A stretch of 64,000 nt of DNA, taken from Zymoseptoria tritici IPO323. Lineage: Eukaryota > Ascomycota > Dothideomycetes > Mycosphaerellales > Mycosphaerellaceae. The DNA lies in the NCBI RefSeq assembly GCF_000219625.1, contig NC_018216.1:1984001-2048000 (forward strand), given 5' to 3'. Below are positions 53,967 to 64,000 of the stretch, one piece after another; the first letter of the stretch is position 1; every line of letters starts with the position of its first letter. Under the pieces are notes generated by a model that saw only the letters and a list, made by a program, of their open reading frames with translations, made no database searches and was not told the DNA's origin. Made by a program: the position numbers and the translations under genes.

Positions 53967-55616
53967 ATGGCCCTCCCAATCATACCTCTCCTGGCAGCCC
54001 TCTTCCTCCTCGCCCATCTCCTTCACAAACACATCCTCCACCCCCTCTTCCTCTCCCCCCTCTCCTCCATTCCTCCGGCCCACTGGTCCTCCCACTTCTC
54101 CTCCCTCTGGATCCTCTCTCACCGGCACTCTCAATCCGACACCTTCGCAATCCACGCCGCACACACCCGTCTCGGTTCCATCATCCGTCTCGCACCCAAC
54201 GAACTCTCCGTCAACTCCGTCAATCGTGGCATCCGAACCATCTACGCCGGAGGTTTCGAGAAAGGCGAATGGTACTCGGAAGGATTCGCGAATTTTGGCG
54301 TACCGCCGATGTTTGGTATGCACGGCGCGAGGGAACATGGGAGGAGGAAAAGGATGGTGAGTCATGTTTATGCCAAATCAACGCTGCAAGGGAGTGAGGC
54401 ATTGGGTGGGATTACGAAGGTATTGGTGGAAAGGTTAAGAGGGAGGTTGAGTGAGGCGGCGAAGACGGGAGAGCAGGTGGAGATGTATGAGCTTTTCGCG
54501 GCGACGATGATGGATTTTGTGACGGGGTATGTGTTTGGATTAGGGCAGGGGACGGATTTTTTGAGGGAGGAGAAGAGGGCGAGGGAGTTTTTCAAGGGTT
54601 TCAAGGAACGGCAGAGGTTTACGTTTTGGGCGCAGGAGTGTGCGAGGTTGATGAGGTGGGTAGGATGGATGGGTTTAAGGAGTTGGTTTGTGCCGAAGTG
54701 GGTGGATGAGAGTAACGAGGAGAGCGAGAGGTGGGTGCTTGAGATGTGTGATCGAGCCGAAGAGGTGGTCCAAAGACAAGAAGCTGGAGTCAAAAAGACT
54801 GAGTCGAAAGACACCCCAATCGTCTACGCTCAACTACGACAATCCTTCATCAAAGAAGCCCGTAAAGACACCAAAGACAACCCATCCACCACTTCCATCC
54901 TCCAATCCTCCCATCTCGACCTCGCCAGCGAACTCCTCGACCACGTCCTCGCCGGCTTCGACACCTCCAGCATCACCCTGACCTATCTCGCCTGGCAACT
55001 CAGCCGTCCCTCAAACGCCCACTGGCAATCGCGCCTCCGCACCCAAATCGCAACTCTCAACACCTCGCTCGACGCAAAACTCATCGATAACCTACCCATC
55101 TTGCACGCGGTCCTCATGGAAACTCTCCGTCTCCACGCCGCGATCCACGGGATCCAACCCCGTCTCACGCCGGAAGGGCTCTCGAGCCTCGGCGACCCGG
55201 AGGCCGGTCTCGTGGTGCGTGATGTTCCCGGCGGTGCGAGGGTGCAGTCGCAAGCTTACTCTTTGCATCGTAATCCTGAGGTGTTTCCTGAGCCGGAGGA
55301 GTGGAGGCCTGCACGTTGGCTACCTTCTTCGCCTGCTTCCGAGACGAAGGTAGAGTATGAAGCAAGGCAGAGAGAGCAACTGAGGTGGTTTTGGGCGTTT
55401 AGTTCGGGAGGAAGGATGTGTGTGGGGAGTCATTTGGCGATGCTGGATATGAAGGCTACGATTGTGGCGGTTTGGGGGAGGTTCGATACGGCGATTGGGG
55501 ATGATGAGGGGATGAAGGGTGTTAATGGGGGGTATATGGCGGAACCGCTTGGTGTGTTTGATGAGGAGGATGGACAGAGGAAGAGGTTTTTGAGGTTGAG
55601 GCTGAAGGAACTTTGA
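53967..55616 (+). CDS. Cytochrome P450 monooxygenase
   Basis: Single exon, 549 residues. An N-terminal membrane anchor (LPIIPLLAALFLLAHLLHKH) is followed by a hinge. Motifs in order: C-helix region GAREHGRRKRMVSH, I-helix LDHVLAGFDTSSITLTYLAW (the A-G-x-D/E-T-S core), K-helix METLRLH (ExxR), PERF-like EPEEWRPARWL, and the haem-binding loop FSSGGRMCVGSHLA with the axial cysteine. It is an ER-bound class II P450 that takes electrons from P450 reductase. The substrate is unknown; the neighbours do not form an obvious biosynthetic cluster. Absence of introns is unusual but not rare for fungal P450s. Confidence 0.92.
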   Translation: MALPIIPLLAALFLLAHLLHKHILHPLFLSPLSSIPPAHWSSHFSSLWILSHRHSQSDTFAIHAAHTRLGSIIRLAPNELSVNSVNRGIRTIYAGGFEKGEWYSEGFANFGVPPMFGMHGAREHGRRKRMVSHVYAKSTLQGSEALGGITKVLVERLRGRLSEAAKTGEQVEMYELFAATMMDFVTGYVFGLGQGTDFLREEKRAREFFKGFKERQRFTFWAQECARLMRWVGWMGLRSWFVPKWVDESNEESERWVLEMCDRAEEVVQRQEAGVKKTESKDTPIVYAQLRQSFIKEARKDTKDNPSTTSILQSSHLDLASELLDHVLAGFDTSSITLTYLAWQLSRPSNAHWQSRLRTQIATLNTSLDAKLIDNLPILHAVLMETLRLHAAIHGIQPRLTPEGLSSLGDPEAGLVVRDVPGGARVQSQAYSLHRNPEVFPEPEEWRPARWLPSSPASETKVEYEARQREQLRWFWAFSSGGRMCVGSHLAMLDMKATIVAVWGRFDTAIGDDEGMKGVNGGYMAEPLGVFDEEDGQRKRFLRLRLKEL

Positions 55617-55999
55617 GGGAATATGAATTCAAGGGGCTCACTCTACGGAAGCGCATAAAGCTCACGATGCAGTGTCTCTCGGACTCCCTCACAGAACAAC
55701 TGTTCTCCCAGGTTGATTCGACTGGCAACATTGAATCCAATGCGTACAGCTTACATAAGCGTACAATCCTTCGAGACGGGATTGCAAGACTTCGGCGAAT
55801 CCACAGGCATGTTCAACCCCATGCTCTGACTCACCATCGGCGACTGGATCCAGTCCATCGGTGACTCCTCAGTCTCTGCTGCCTAAACGACGAATCGTAC
55901 ATCAATGGCGTGTTCCCGCAGAAAAGCTGTGCGTCCGACATTGCCGGTTTCATCTTTGTTCGGACGACGTGCCCATCACGCCAGGCATCGCGAGCAGAG
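55617..55999. other. Intergenic DNA
   Basis: P450 3' flank and leader of the DUF4246 gene; nothing else recognised. Confidence 0.55.
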
Positions 56000-58246
56000 A
56001 TGACCTCTCAAGTTCCGCGCCTGGATCAATCGGAGTGGTGTGCAAATGGGGAACCTGGCCTCGAATTTGACAACAGCGGTAAAAGGAGTCTTCTGGTCCC
56101 TGGAATTGGTCATCCGATACCAATCGAATTACCCTCGGCAGAGCGTTTCGCACATGGCTTCAACGACTGGGCGCAAAATCGCTTGACAGCGAGGGAGATG
56201 GAAATGCTGAGGTTCATGAACCGCATCACCGATCGACCAGGGTGGTTTGAAGAAGCTCACCATCTGTCTCGGACTGTGTTGTGGGCTGAAGAGGCGGCGC
56301 GGAGTCATCTGATCAGTGCCGCTGCGTGGGATTGGTGCTACAAAGAGCTGCGCGACAAGGCAGAGGATTATCAGAAGACAGGTTTGACCCTGGTGTTTGA
56401 CTCTTCGTCGCGGATCTGTAAGTCAGACGAGCTGATCCCAGCTGAGTTACTGGACAGGATGGCAGGTGAGGTCGAACGTCTTGCTTGCGAGGAAGGCGGA
56501 AGCCTCGTCGACCCCGACGTGTTCCCTCTTGTATACGGCAACACTCGTGTGTTGTGCGATGGAGGAGTGGTCGGCCGCTTGAATGCCGTCAACTTTGTGC
56601 AACAAGGTGAGAGATCCCGAGAGCAGATCTGGAAGTGCTCAGGGATATGGCCAGGCAGGAATTGCGATGGGACTCAACGGTCTTTGTCGCCTCTTCCTGG
56701 CGGTACTCATCGGAGCATAGGCAATCTGAATTGCGGTAGATGTGGGAGGAGAGGCTCTGGGGGAATACTGAGTTCATGGGAGGAACGCGGTGGTCGGTTT
56801 TCTCCTGAATACCAGTGGCTGCCCTGCGAGGTTGACATCAAACAGGAGTTCTTCAGCAACGGCAAGCCGAAGGTCCGCATCTCGTCTTATATCAACAATC
56901 TGCATCCGAGACACCATGCGTCGCTCTACGATTCGATTGAGAAGTGTGTCGAGGCGTCTATACGATCATGGAACGAGATTTTGACGTACAGATATAGGGG
57001 CAGGACACCCGAGAGAATCCGGACGTTTGGAGTGCAATGGAGCCCGCCACCACCAGACTCAGAAGATCTCGACGACTTTGAGAGTATGCTCGGTCAAGGA
57101 CAAGGCGGTTTGTACACTGAGACGAAACAGCGGCTCGATCGACTTCTACAACGGCCGGACAACTCCCGCGCTCCCTCAGAATCAAGGTTGTGGACGAGCT
57201 ACCCTCCTTTCGGACCAGATCTGTTGGTCCGAAGAGACCGCTACTGTTATGCGCTCAACCCAACTGAGGCACTCGTGGCCAAGCATCACCGCACCAAAAG
57301 ATGGCTGCACCCTGAGCCGGGGACTGCGTTCTCCTACGAAGACTGGAGAAAGGGAAAGAACAATGGATGCGTTGTGCCTGGTCACGCTGGTTATCTCCAC
57401 GCCAAGAAGGTCGATGATCCGTTCAAAGAAGACCACGAGTTTTACACTATTGACATTGAGGAACGATTCGCGGACAACGGGCTCCAGGTGGTCGTCGAAA
57501 TTGGTAGTGTAGATCTCACACCCGACGACCCGCACCGATCCAGATCAGAATGGCAGCTCTCTGGTCTCTCAAACGACCACATCGTCGCAAAAACAATCGT
57601 CTACCCCGCTAGCGAAAACGTCTCTTCGCATTCCGGATCTCTCTCTTTCCGTGTTGAAGCCCACCTCGACCCGCCTATGCACGTGTACGGTATCAACACG
57701 GGCTCCGACCCTTTCCATCCTCTCGATCCTCTCGCAGATATCTACGATTTTGAGTCTCACCTTGAGCTCAATAGTGGCGAGTGCATGAATTCTCCCGGTG
57801 GACCTATGCTGCAATTCCTCGGCACCGTTGCGGCGCCAGACGGCCGCCTGATCGCCTTCCCAAACAGTATGCAACACCGGACTGAAGAATTCAGTCTGCT
57901 TGATCCTACCCGCCCTGGACGTCGAAGGTGGCTCAAGCTGCATCTTGTAGATCCCCACTATCGGATTTGTTCCACTCGGAATGTGCCTCCTCAACAATTC
58001 GACCGGTGGTACGAAGCAGGTTTTGGCAGGATCGACTGGGAAGCGAGACAAATGCCGACGGAATTGGTTCAAGAGATTGAAGCCATGGTGGGTGAGTTTG
58101 CCATCACAGCGGAGGAAGCCGAGAAGATCAAAGAGCGCATTCGCACGGAAAGGGAAGACAGGTTCGAGATCGTGATGGAGAACATGCCACTGTATTGCTT
58201 CGCAGACTATGCGGCAGATGGAGATGTGTCGAGGTACAGACCATGA
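56000..58246 (+). CDS. DUF4246 family protein
   Basis: Single exon, 748 residues from ATG 56000. Thirty upstream in-frame codons exist but begin without an ATG. Family hallmarks: RFAHGFNDWAQNRLTAREME and ITDRPGWFE near the start, LPCEVDI then KVRISSYINNLHPRHHASLY near residues 275-310, a middle region with YRGRTPERIRTFGVQW, and the C-terminal block IAFPNSMQHRTEEFSLLDPT then GRRRWLKLHLVDP and NVPPQQFDRW. That last block resembles a double-stranded beta-helix fold seen in 2-oxoglutarate oxygenases, but the metal ligands are not clear, so activity is unassigned. These proteins are common in filamentous ascomycetes. Confidence 0.85.
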   Translation: MTSQVPRLDQSEWCANGEPGLEFDNSGKRSLLVPGIGHPIPIELPSAERFAHGFNDWAQNRLTAREMEMLRFMNRITDRPGWFEEAHHLSRTVLWAEEAARSHLISAAAWDWCYKELRDKAEDYQKTGLTLVFDSSSRICKSDELIPAELLDRMAGEVERLACEEGGSLVDPDVFPLVYGNTRVLCDGGVVGRLNAVNFVQQGERSREQIWKCSGIWPGRNCDGTQRSLSPLPGGTHRSIGNLNCGRCGRRGSGGILSSWEERGGRFSPEYQWLPCEVDIKQEFFSNGKPKVRISSYINNLHPRHHASLYDSIEKCVEASIRSWNEILTYRYRGRTPERIRTFGVQWSPPPPDSEDLDDFESMLGQGQGGLYTETKQRLDRLLQRPDNSRAPSESRLWTSYPPFGPDLLVRRDRYCYALNPTEALVAKHHRTKRWLHPEPGTAFSYEDWRKGKNNGCVVPGHAGYLHAKKVDDPFKEDHEFYTIDIEERFADNGLQVVVEIGSVDLTPDDPHRSRSEWQLSGLSNDHIVAKTIVYPASENVSSHSGSLSFRVEAHLDPPMHVYGINTGSDPFHPLDPLADIYDFESHLELNSGECMNSPGGPMLQFLGTVAAPDGRLIAFPNSMQHRTEEFSLLDPTRPGRRRWLKLHLVDPHYRICSTRNVPPQQFDRWYEAGFGRIDWEARQMPTELVQEIEAMVGEFAITAEEAEKIKERIRTEREDRFEIVMENMPLYCFADYAADGDVSRYRP

Positions 58247-58448
58247 TGACGATGCTGTATTTTCAAATGCAACGAGCAGGCATTGCTTGGTCTTCGATGT
58301 GAAGGTGTCGTCCCGGAAGCAATCCTCGTGCTGGTGTGAAGATGGGCCACGATAGTGGAGGTTACAGACAGCTGCAGCATCTGACCCGCCCAATGACTTT
58401 ACTAGCTGATCACCGCGGTGCACTTCACAAACAGGTAGGTCCATTTCC

Positions 58449-59372
58449 TCACGAATGATATTCAGCATCCTCCACCTCGCCCACCACCCCCGAGCACTCT
58501 TCTCCCATCCAAAGCTCGCCACTCCTCTTCAAATCCCCAAAGAACTCCACCAACCGCGCGCTCGTCCTCTCAAGCTGCATCAACCACGCTACTCTCGTCC
58601 TCCCACAAATTCCCTGCCTCTTCAGAATCCACTCCGCCTTGCCTTCACATGTCTTGATGACAGCCTGGAAGAACGCATCGCTGTTGCCCCGTTCGATCTC
58701 GAACTTGAAGGGCCAGGTACTCTCATCATCTGTTCCTCGCTCACAGCAGGGACATATTGCACGCCATTGGACTGCGATCCTGACTTTCAACGTCCGCTTG
58801 ATCCGAGGTGGAAATTCGGCCGAGAAACCTATCAAAGCATCGACGAGGGCTTGAGAGGAGGACTTGCAACCACAGATCTGCCAGACTCCAAGGTCCAGAG
58901 TGAGGTTGTTGACTCGTGATGACCAGTCTTCGACTTCATCATCGAGGCTCCGTAGCCAACCCTGGATTTGCTTCCGGATGCCTTCGACGGATGTAGACTT
59001 GACCTCGCCGTGGCCATTCGAGTTGTCGAAGATCGGGCAATGAGCAATGAAGGAATTCGCTTCGAGGAAGATGGGCATGGCTTCGTAGCGGAGTTGCCTG
59101 CAGGTTTGTGCCAGGGCCAGGATCGAGGGGACCTTTTTCGCGAGGCGGCCGTCCTCTGATGACGGATACACATTGAGTTCGAGACCGTCCTTGACTGTCG
59201 ACGATGCGGTCTTGCTCGGATCTGGTGTGGAGGAGCCGCTGTTGATATCTGTTTCGGCGAGGTTAAGTTGCACCACGCTCTCTCGATGTAATGCATATTC
59301 CCATATGCTGAGCCTCAGCTCTGTGGGAAGTAGACCAAAGGACGAGCCTGTCAAAGCTGGTGTAGAAGACAT
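58449..59372 (-). CDS. 2EXR/F-box-like fungal protein
   Basis: 307 residues from ATG 59372 (context ACA-ATG). An upstream in-frame ATG at 59465 would add 31 residues of presequence-like composition. The opening FGLLPTELRLSIWEYALH is the 2EXR/F-box-like motif very common in filamentous fungi. It is followed by ILALAQTCRQLRYEAMPIF and LEANSF, the usual second conserved block. The C-terminal half has CPCCERGTDDES and no other motif. The family is abundant and its function is mostly unknown; some members resemble substrate adaptors. It converges with the DUF4246 gene. Confidence 0.75.
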   Translation of the reverse strand: MSSTPALTGSSFGLLPTELRLSIWEYALHRESVVQLNLAETDINSGSSTPDPSKTASSTVKDGLELNVYPSSEDGRLAKKVPSILALAQTCRQLRYEAMPIFLEANSFIAHCPIFDNSNGHGEVKSTSVEGIRKQIQGWLRSLDDEVEDWSSRVNNLTLDLGVWQICGCKSSSQALVDALIGFSAEFPPRIKRTLKVRIAVQWRAICPCCERGTDDESTWPFKFEIERGNSDAFFQAVIKTCEGKAEWILKRQGICGRTRVAWLMQLERTSARLVEFFGDLKRSGELWMGEECSGVVGEVEDAEYHS

Positions 59373-60707
59373 TGTCGCGATGAATTTGTGAGGAAGGAAT
59401 AAGCTTGCCGGAAATGCAGGGAAATGCTTCAAGATATGAGCTCTGGAGGCACGGGAGAGGGACATATCTTGTTCATCGTGCGTGATTTTTGAGAAGCAAG
59501 GTCATCACCTGAATGGAGAATAATGATGGGCGGAGGACCGGGATGGCCGCGGAGTCGCGGCAGTGTCGTGGGCAGATTTTCGCCATCAAGGTCAAATCGC
59601 CATGTCTTGTCACACCACCGTCAATGATGGCTGTGGCTTTGCGGCCGAAGCAAGCCTACCGAATATCTGCCATCGTAGCCGTGCCTCGTTGTCAATGATA
59701 AGATGATAGCTGCAACACATTCTGATATTGAATCTGGAAACGCGTTTCTCAAGGCTCCGAGGCGCCATCGTGCATGGAACCTGGTGAATCTACAGCCCGA
59801 CGATCAGGCCACGAGCGAGCAACGAATGTTCAATTACTAAGTTGTCATCTGTCAATGAAAGATGTACAGTCCGTTGAAGGAGAACAGAGGTGGAGGAGAA
59901 AAGAGGAAGGACCCGAGCGACAAACGAGCTTTCGGCTGAACACTGGTCACTTCACAGAGCAGGCCGAGAACAGGCGGCATTGCTTTCCCGCAAGACCTCC
60001 ATCTTGACTTCTGGTTCATCGTATAAGAACAGATTCGACAAGACAGTCGATGCCCATCTCGCGAGCATGACAAGATCGTTGCCGAAGCAAATACCATGGA
60101 ACGAAGTAATGGACTGCAACGTTAGAACTTTGAGCTCTCCCACCGGGTGTGCAAAGACTCTTCGGGGAACGGCTACCGAGTCATCGGGTGTGACCTTCTG
60201 GTGAATTCATCGCGGTGGCCTCGGAGTGATCGGGCCGACGTTGGGCACGTCTGCTAGAGCATACGATCGTACTGTGATGTTTCCCGGGAAGTTTGCTAGA
60301 CGCTCTAGCTCCAATCTGGACAAGCGACTTCAATCAACCTCCAGTAGACCATCGACTGTATGTGCCATTCTCTTCGGACTATGCTGCCACTCCATCGTAC
60401 CCTCGGCAGTCCTCTTGCTTGTGATTCCAGATTCAGCAAAAGGATCGATGTTCTGATCTCCCTCCGTCGTCGCCGATATCTGCAGTATAGCCGGCACTCT
60501 GTCCCAATCGACAATGACGTCCCTCAATTTCAGCAGACGCTCATATTGTTCGCCAAGAACCTGTTCGAGGATGTCTTGTTGAAGTCCACGCAGCTCAGCC
60601 GAGAACTTTCCAGCGCGATCGATCCAAACATCATCCTCCCCGTGGGCGGGCGGCTGTTTGCCTACGATACGGACGATGAGCTGCTCGATCGTACTCGTGA
60701 TGATGTT
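59373..60707. other. 1.3-kb region without a supported gene
   Basis: Several overlapping frames on both strands (for example 60,360-60,719 plus and 60,305-60,527 minus), none with a recognised motif. It may include the 3' part of the poorly resolved minus-strand gene that follows. Confidence 0.4.
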
Positions 60708-62495
60708 TCAGCATTTTGAGGTCTTCGTCTTCCTCTTCATCCAATTCTTCGTAAGTCGATAGGAGCTCTCGCACGAATGGCACGTACAAGATTTAAGTCG
60801 AGTAGGAGGAGTGATCTTGACCGCCTTGGCGAGCTGATGCAGCATAGTAGCGTTGATCTCGGGCGACTGTAGACGCAGACCGTACATGACGGTGGTAACT
60901 AGCAGATTGGCCATGCCACTCTCACTACCGACTGGCTCCGGATATGGGTCGCTGTCGCTGTTTCGTGGCATCTGGAGCTCGCTCGCTGGAAGTCTTAGAA
61001 ATGTCAAGACTTGCAGAGGCATGCAACCGCGTAAAGAGCACTTTCTGCAACTCTTCTCCTACAACCGAGTCCTCGTTACAGATAGAGCCGAGCAAGGCGA
61101 CGACGAACCGGCCGTAGGTAGATGCTAGTCGCCGAGCAACAGGAAGAATACTGCAGGACCAGTTAGCATGCCGAGTCTTGCGACAACGATATTCGTCGCT
61201 TTACCGCTGCTGGACTACCTCTTCCATGTAGGAGTCGCGGAGCACCTTATACACCGTGAAGCCGTCGTCTTCATCGACTGTTGTCGCTAACTCCAGCACT
61301 TCCGCGAGCGACTCTAGTGCCCACGGTTCGGGAGCCTCGATCCAGTCGCCGATCGCTTGGATGCTGGAAAGAAGACGGTGGCGCTCAGAAAATGTGTTGT
61401 GAGGCTCGACCGCGCGCCGAAGACTGCGAGGTGTGTTAGAACTCCTTTTCACTGGACATATCGTGTTGAAGCTCACATCTAAAAGAGAACTTCTTGTTTT
61501 GCTGCATCAGCGGCTAACGTCATCTCGTGGACTTGCTGGATCACATCGTCTTGTAATCTTTTCCTAGCGCAAGTTACGGCATTCCGAAGTAGCGTAGCGT
61601 CTTCGTGCGCACAACCAATGTAGACAATTTGCGATATTAAGTTATCAGTGGAATGCGGTGTCTGTGCCTGAGGTTCTCCATCCTTTGATGTCTGTTCCGT
61701 CTCGCGTTTCTGTGCCAAGTCGACCTGAAGGATATAAGTACAGACATCGCGCAGTACTTCCTCCACGAATACGACGCCTGGTCGTTCAAATATCCTCGGG
61801 TTCAGGACACTTATCAGTGAGCTGGCAATAGCGGCCCAGGACTCTTGCGAACGATGCAGATCAGTCGCCCGCAAAGACCTAGTTAGGAAAGCAGCAAGCA
61901 TGTCGTCCCTCACGAGGACCAATACCTGCGGAGCGTCAGCTGGTGGCGAATCATTTAGGCTGGGGGAACACACAACACCATCAGGACGTCTGAAGTCGCC
62001 GCTGACGGTATCTGGCTGCAGTACGTCTGCTTCTCTGACTGGTACCATCGAAACAAGAAAGGTGCCAGACGGATAGAAGACTTTCTTGAGCTGGTTGACA
62101 TTCTCACGTCGCTCCATGGTGGCGAGCAGCACGGTGAATCCGTGCTGCCGTCCGAAATACTCCAATATCTCAGCTCGGGCACACCGGCGCCTTGCAGTTG
62201 GTCCACGCTGATGCTGGCCTCTGTACACGGGAGGTCCAGTCTATGGATCAGCTCTCTCGGCCAGTCCGGATCGTCCGGCTCGATGATAGAAGGCTCGTCG
62301 AGCTTCACCTGTGTCCACTTGGAAAGTGCCGTGCGGAGCGGCAAGAATTGCTCTTGGTCGTATACGGTCGGTCTGACAGCGACGGTCCTTCCGGGAGGCA
62401 GCACACTGATGATGTCAACAGCATTGCCGCTGCTTCTCCAGAGTTTCCAAGGTGGCCGGCGGCGATGGCTTGATCCCACTAGTGTTGACGTCCAT
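60708..62495 (-). CDS. Uncharacterised multi-exon gene, structure uncertain, possible frameshifts
   Basis: Coding-like sequence runs on the minus strand. From about 62,480 to 62,165 one frame reads DIISVLPPGRTVAVR to VDQLQGAGVPEL. Another frame then takes over with EILEYFGRQHGFTVLLATME and continues to 61,479. A further exon (61,476-61,201) has LESLAEVLELATTVDEDDGF and ends at a GTAAAG donor; with a GCTAAC branch and CTGCAG acceptor it joins RILPVARRLASTYGRFVVAL. Near 60,930 the frame appears to switch again (to SGMANLLVTTVMYGLRLQSP). No intron fits the break near 62,165. It is either a decaying gene, a sequence error or a wrong model. I recognise no family. Confidence 0.35.
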
Positions 62496-63394
62496 GTCTT
62501 CGCTGTCGTGCATGTTGCGGTAGGCTCGATGTGTGGTCGTGGAACTCTGCAAGTGAGAGATGTGGATGAAGCAATTGTGAGAGGCGAAGAGAGGTCATCT
62601 TACCGGAGAAGTACCTTATATGGCACGGTTCTCGGAAATGACTTTGTTGAACCACGGAGTGCAAGTGGCATGCGGGACATCCCAGGCAATTTTTGTTAGG
62701 CAGCCTTCACATGTCGGCTCAATGGTAGTCGGGAGAGAAACGCTTCAGCCGAAGAGACTTTCTCCTGGCCTCGACGCGCGCATCGTCAACGGGTTTCACA
62801 AAGGCCTCCAGAGGAGGCTACGTTTAGTCCAAGTGATGCAGGAGTACTCATCGCAATTCATCAGGTTGCGCAGACAGATGAAAGAGCCGTCGTCTTCGAG
62901 TGCCTATTGAAGAGGTGAGACCTGGAAGCTTTTTCGACGCTGTGAAGGACTGAAGGCATTGATGGCAGAGCATGTTGAGTGAAGATGGAAGAGCGAAAGA
63001 AGGCCGACGGAACATACGCGTGACCCTCCCATCCCTCCGCCGGGTGACTAAGCAGCGGGCAGCGGGCAGCTGGAGTCCAATGAGGTCTCTTCCATCCCAC
63101 GAACGTACTCTCATCCTCTTGACTTGACGCAGCCATGAACACGTTTCATCTGTGCCAGTCGGAGGGCATGACCGATTTCCGCCCGGTTGCAAGATGGAGG
63201 CTCTGAGTCGTCACGAAAACGCGGTCGAGAGGAAGTACACATATCCGACCTGTCGATTCCGTTAGAACTATCCCTGTCGATGAAAGTAGTCCGCCCGACG
63301 CGTCTGCTGATTCTATCCGCTCGGATAGAATGGTATTCCCACCAAATTTCCGTCTCCTAGATTGAGGCCCCTGATCCACTGCAGGCCCTGCAAC
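62496..63394. other. Region without a supported gene
   Basis: Upstream of the uncertain gene; short frames on both strands with no motif. Confidence 0.4.
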
Positions 63395-63814
63395 ATGAGA
63401 TGCTTCTATGAGCGGCACTATTCTGACGACGATGAGGACAGTTCATTTGACGCATATGGTCTGCCTCGCGAGGACGGCGAAACGGCCTCCAGCTCGGGAA
63501 GCGAGCCCCAGTCTCAACAGCGAGGCAAGATCGAGAAGCTGCCACTGCCAGATGAAATCTGCAATGCAATTGATGGTATCTGCGAGGCCACATGGAGCAA
63601 ATGGGCGGCTTCAGGACCACTCACCGGACCATTCGCTGATCCTCAGCTGTCAATCGACGACTCTGGACCCATCAGACTTCCGCTGAGCGAGACCGTCCGC
63701 ACATCGGGTTCGAGGCCTGATTACGGGCCTTCGAAGCAGACCTTCCCTGAAGGCATGCTCTTGATTTCGCAATGCCGCTCACCATACCCGGCAATGCTCG
63801 CGCTGCTGCACTGA
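63395..63814 (+). CDS. Hypothetical protein near the window end
   Basis: A 139-codon frame from ATG 63395 with an acidic start (SDDDEDSSF), a Ser-rich segment and LPLPDEICNAIDGICEATWSK. No domain is recognised. A CTAG just upstream could be an intron acceptor, so this may be one exon of a longer gene. Composition is normal. Confidence 0.3.
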   Translation: MRCFYERHYSDDDEDSSFDAYGLPREDGETASSSGSEPQSQQRGKIEKLPLPDEICNAIDGICEATWSKWAASGPLTGPFADPQLSIDDSGPIRLPLSETVRTSGSRPDYGPSKQTFPEGMLLISQCRSPYPAMLALLH

Positions 63815-64000
63815 TGTCTCGCTATCGGTTGCAGACATCAACCTTTGAGTTCCAACGCGCAGGGCCACCCGAGACACCCGTACAAGCCCATGCTGCAAAC
63901 TCAACAAGCGAAGTACAGCGTGTTAGCACATCGGAGTGGTCACCCGTTTTGCAGGCTCAGGGGGATTCCGAGACGCAATTGGCTAGCATCCTAGTGAGCA

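Noticed and set aside
57569..58522. 317-codon minus-strand frame
   Set aside because: Antisense shadow of the DUF4246 gene.
53967..59372. A secondary-metabolite cluster around the P450
   Set aside because: No backbone synthase, transporter or cluster regulator nearby; neighbours are DUF4246 and 2EXR-like genes.

Overview
The window comes from a filamentous ascomycete, most likely a Dothideomycete. Genes are intron-poor, with introns of about 55-80 nt that often carry CTAAC or CTGAC branch sites. Several families are typical of these fungi (DUF4246, 2EXR-like, CorA-like fungal proteins, Fig1). Long blocks show the footprint of repeat-induced point mutation (RIP): CpA and TpG are scarce, TpA is in excess, CpG is kept, and former coding frames are broken almost only by TAG and TAA. 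The organism call is inference; nothing here gives a species.

Layout. 1-1.68 kb is a RIP-mutated Fot1/pogo transposase. 1.7-4.1 kb is non-RIP DNA with an orphan FHA-like reading frame and a truncated tRNA-Gly relic. 4.1-8.3 kb is a second, heavily RIP-mutated block with a Ty3/gypsy gag-protease fragment and a DUF6589-like pseudogene on the minus strand. An ArfGAP gene (8.7-9.9 kb) and an uncharacterised gene (10.8-11.6 kb) follow.

The centrepiece is an 11.6-kb element at 12,126-23,756. It is bounded by 13-bp perfect terminal inverted repeats, flanked by a 9-bp direct repeat that looks like a target-site duplication, and folds into hairpins just inside each end. It carries four degenerate same-strand reading frames: a RecQ-like helicase, an AT-hook/DUF6589-like protein, a CxxC protein, and a protein with an ERQAA repeat. 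I recognise no standard transposase in it. A DUF6589-like frame also sits in the 4-8 kb block, so this protein is a candidate mobility factor.

Right of the element are a CorA-like membrane protein, a Fig1-like membrane protein, and a tandem trio of paralogues (28.3-31.2 kb) related to the gene left of the element. From 32 kb on the window is ordinary euchromatin: TAH18-type diflavin reductase, a two-RRM protein, a subtilase that has lost its catalytic-serine region, OMA1 protease, a transcription-factor-like gene, a RING protein, ETF beta subunit, an SRPBCC protein, an XMAP215/Stu2 homologue divergent from LIS1/PAC1, a cytochrome P450, a DUF4246 protein, a 2EXR-like protein, and a poorly resolved gene at 60.7-62.5 kb.

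Exon boundaries were set by eye from splice signals and frame continuity. Most multi-exon models close exactly in frame, but none has transcript support here.
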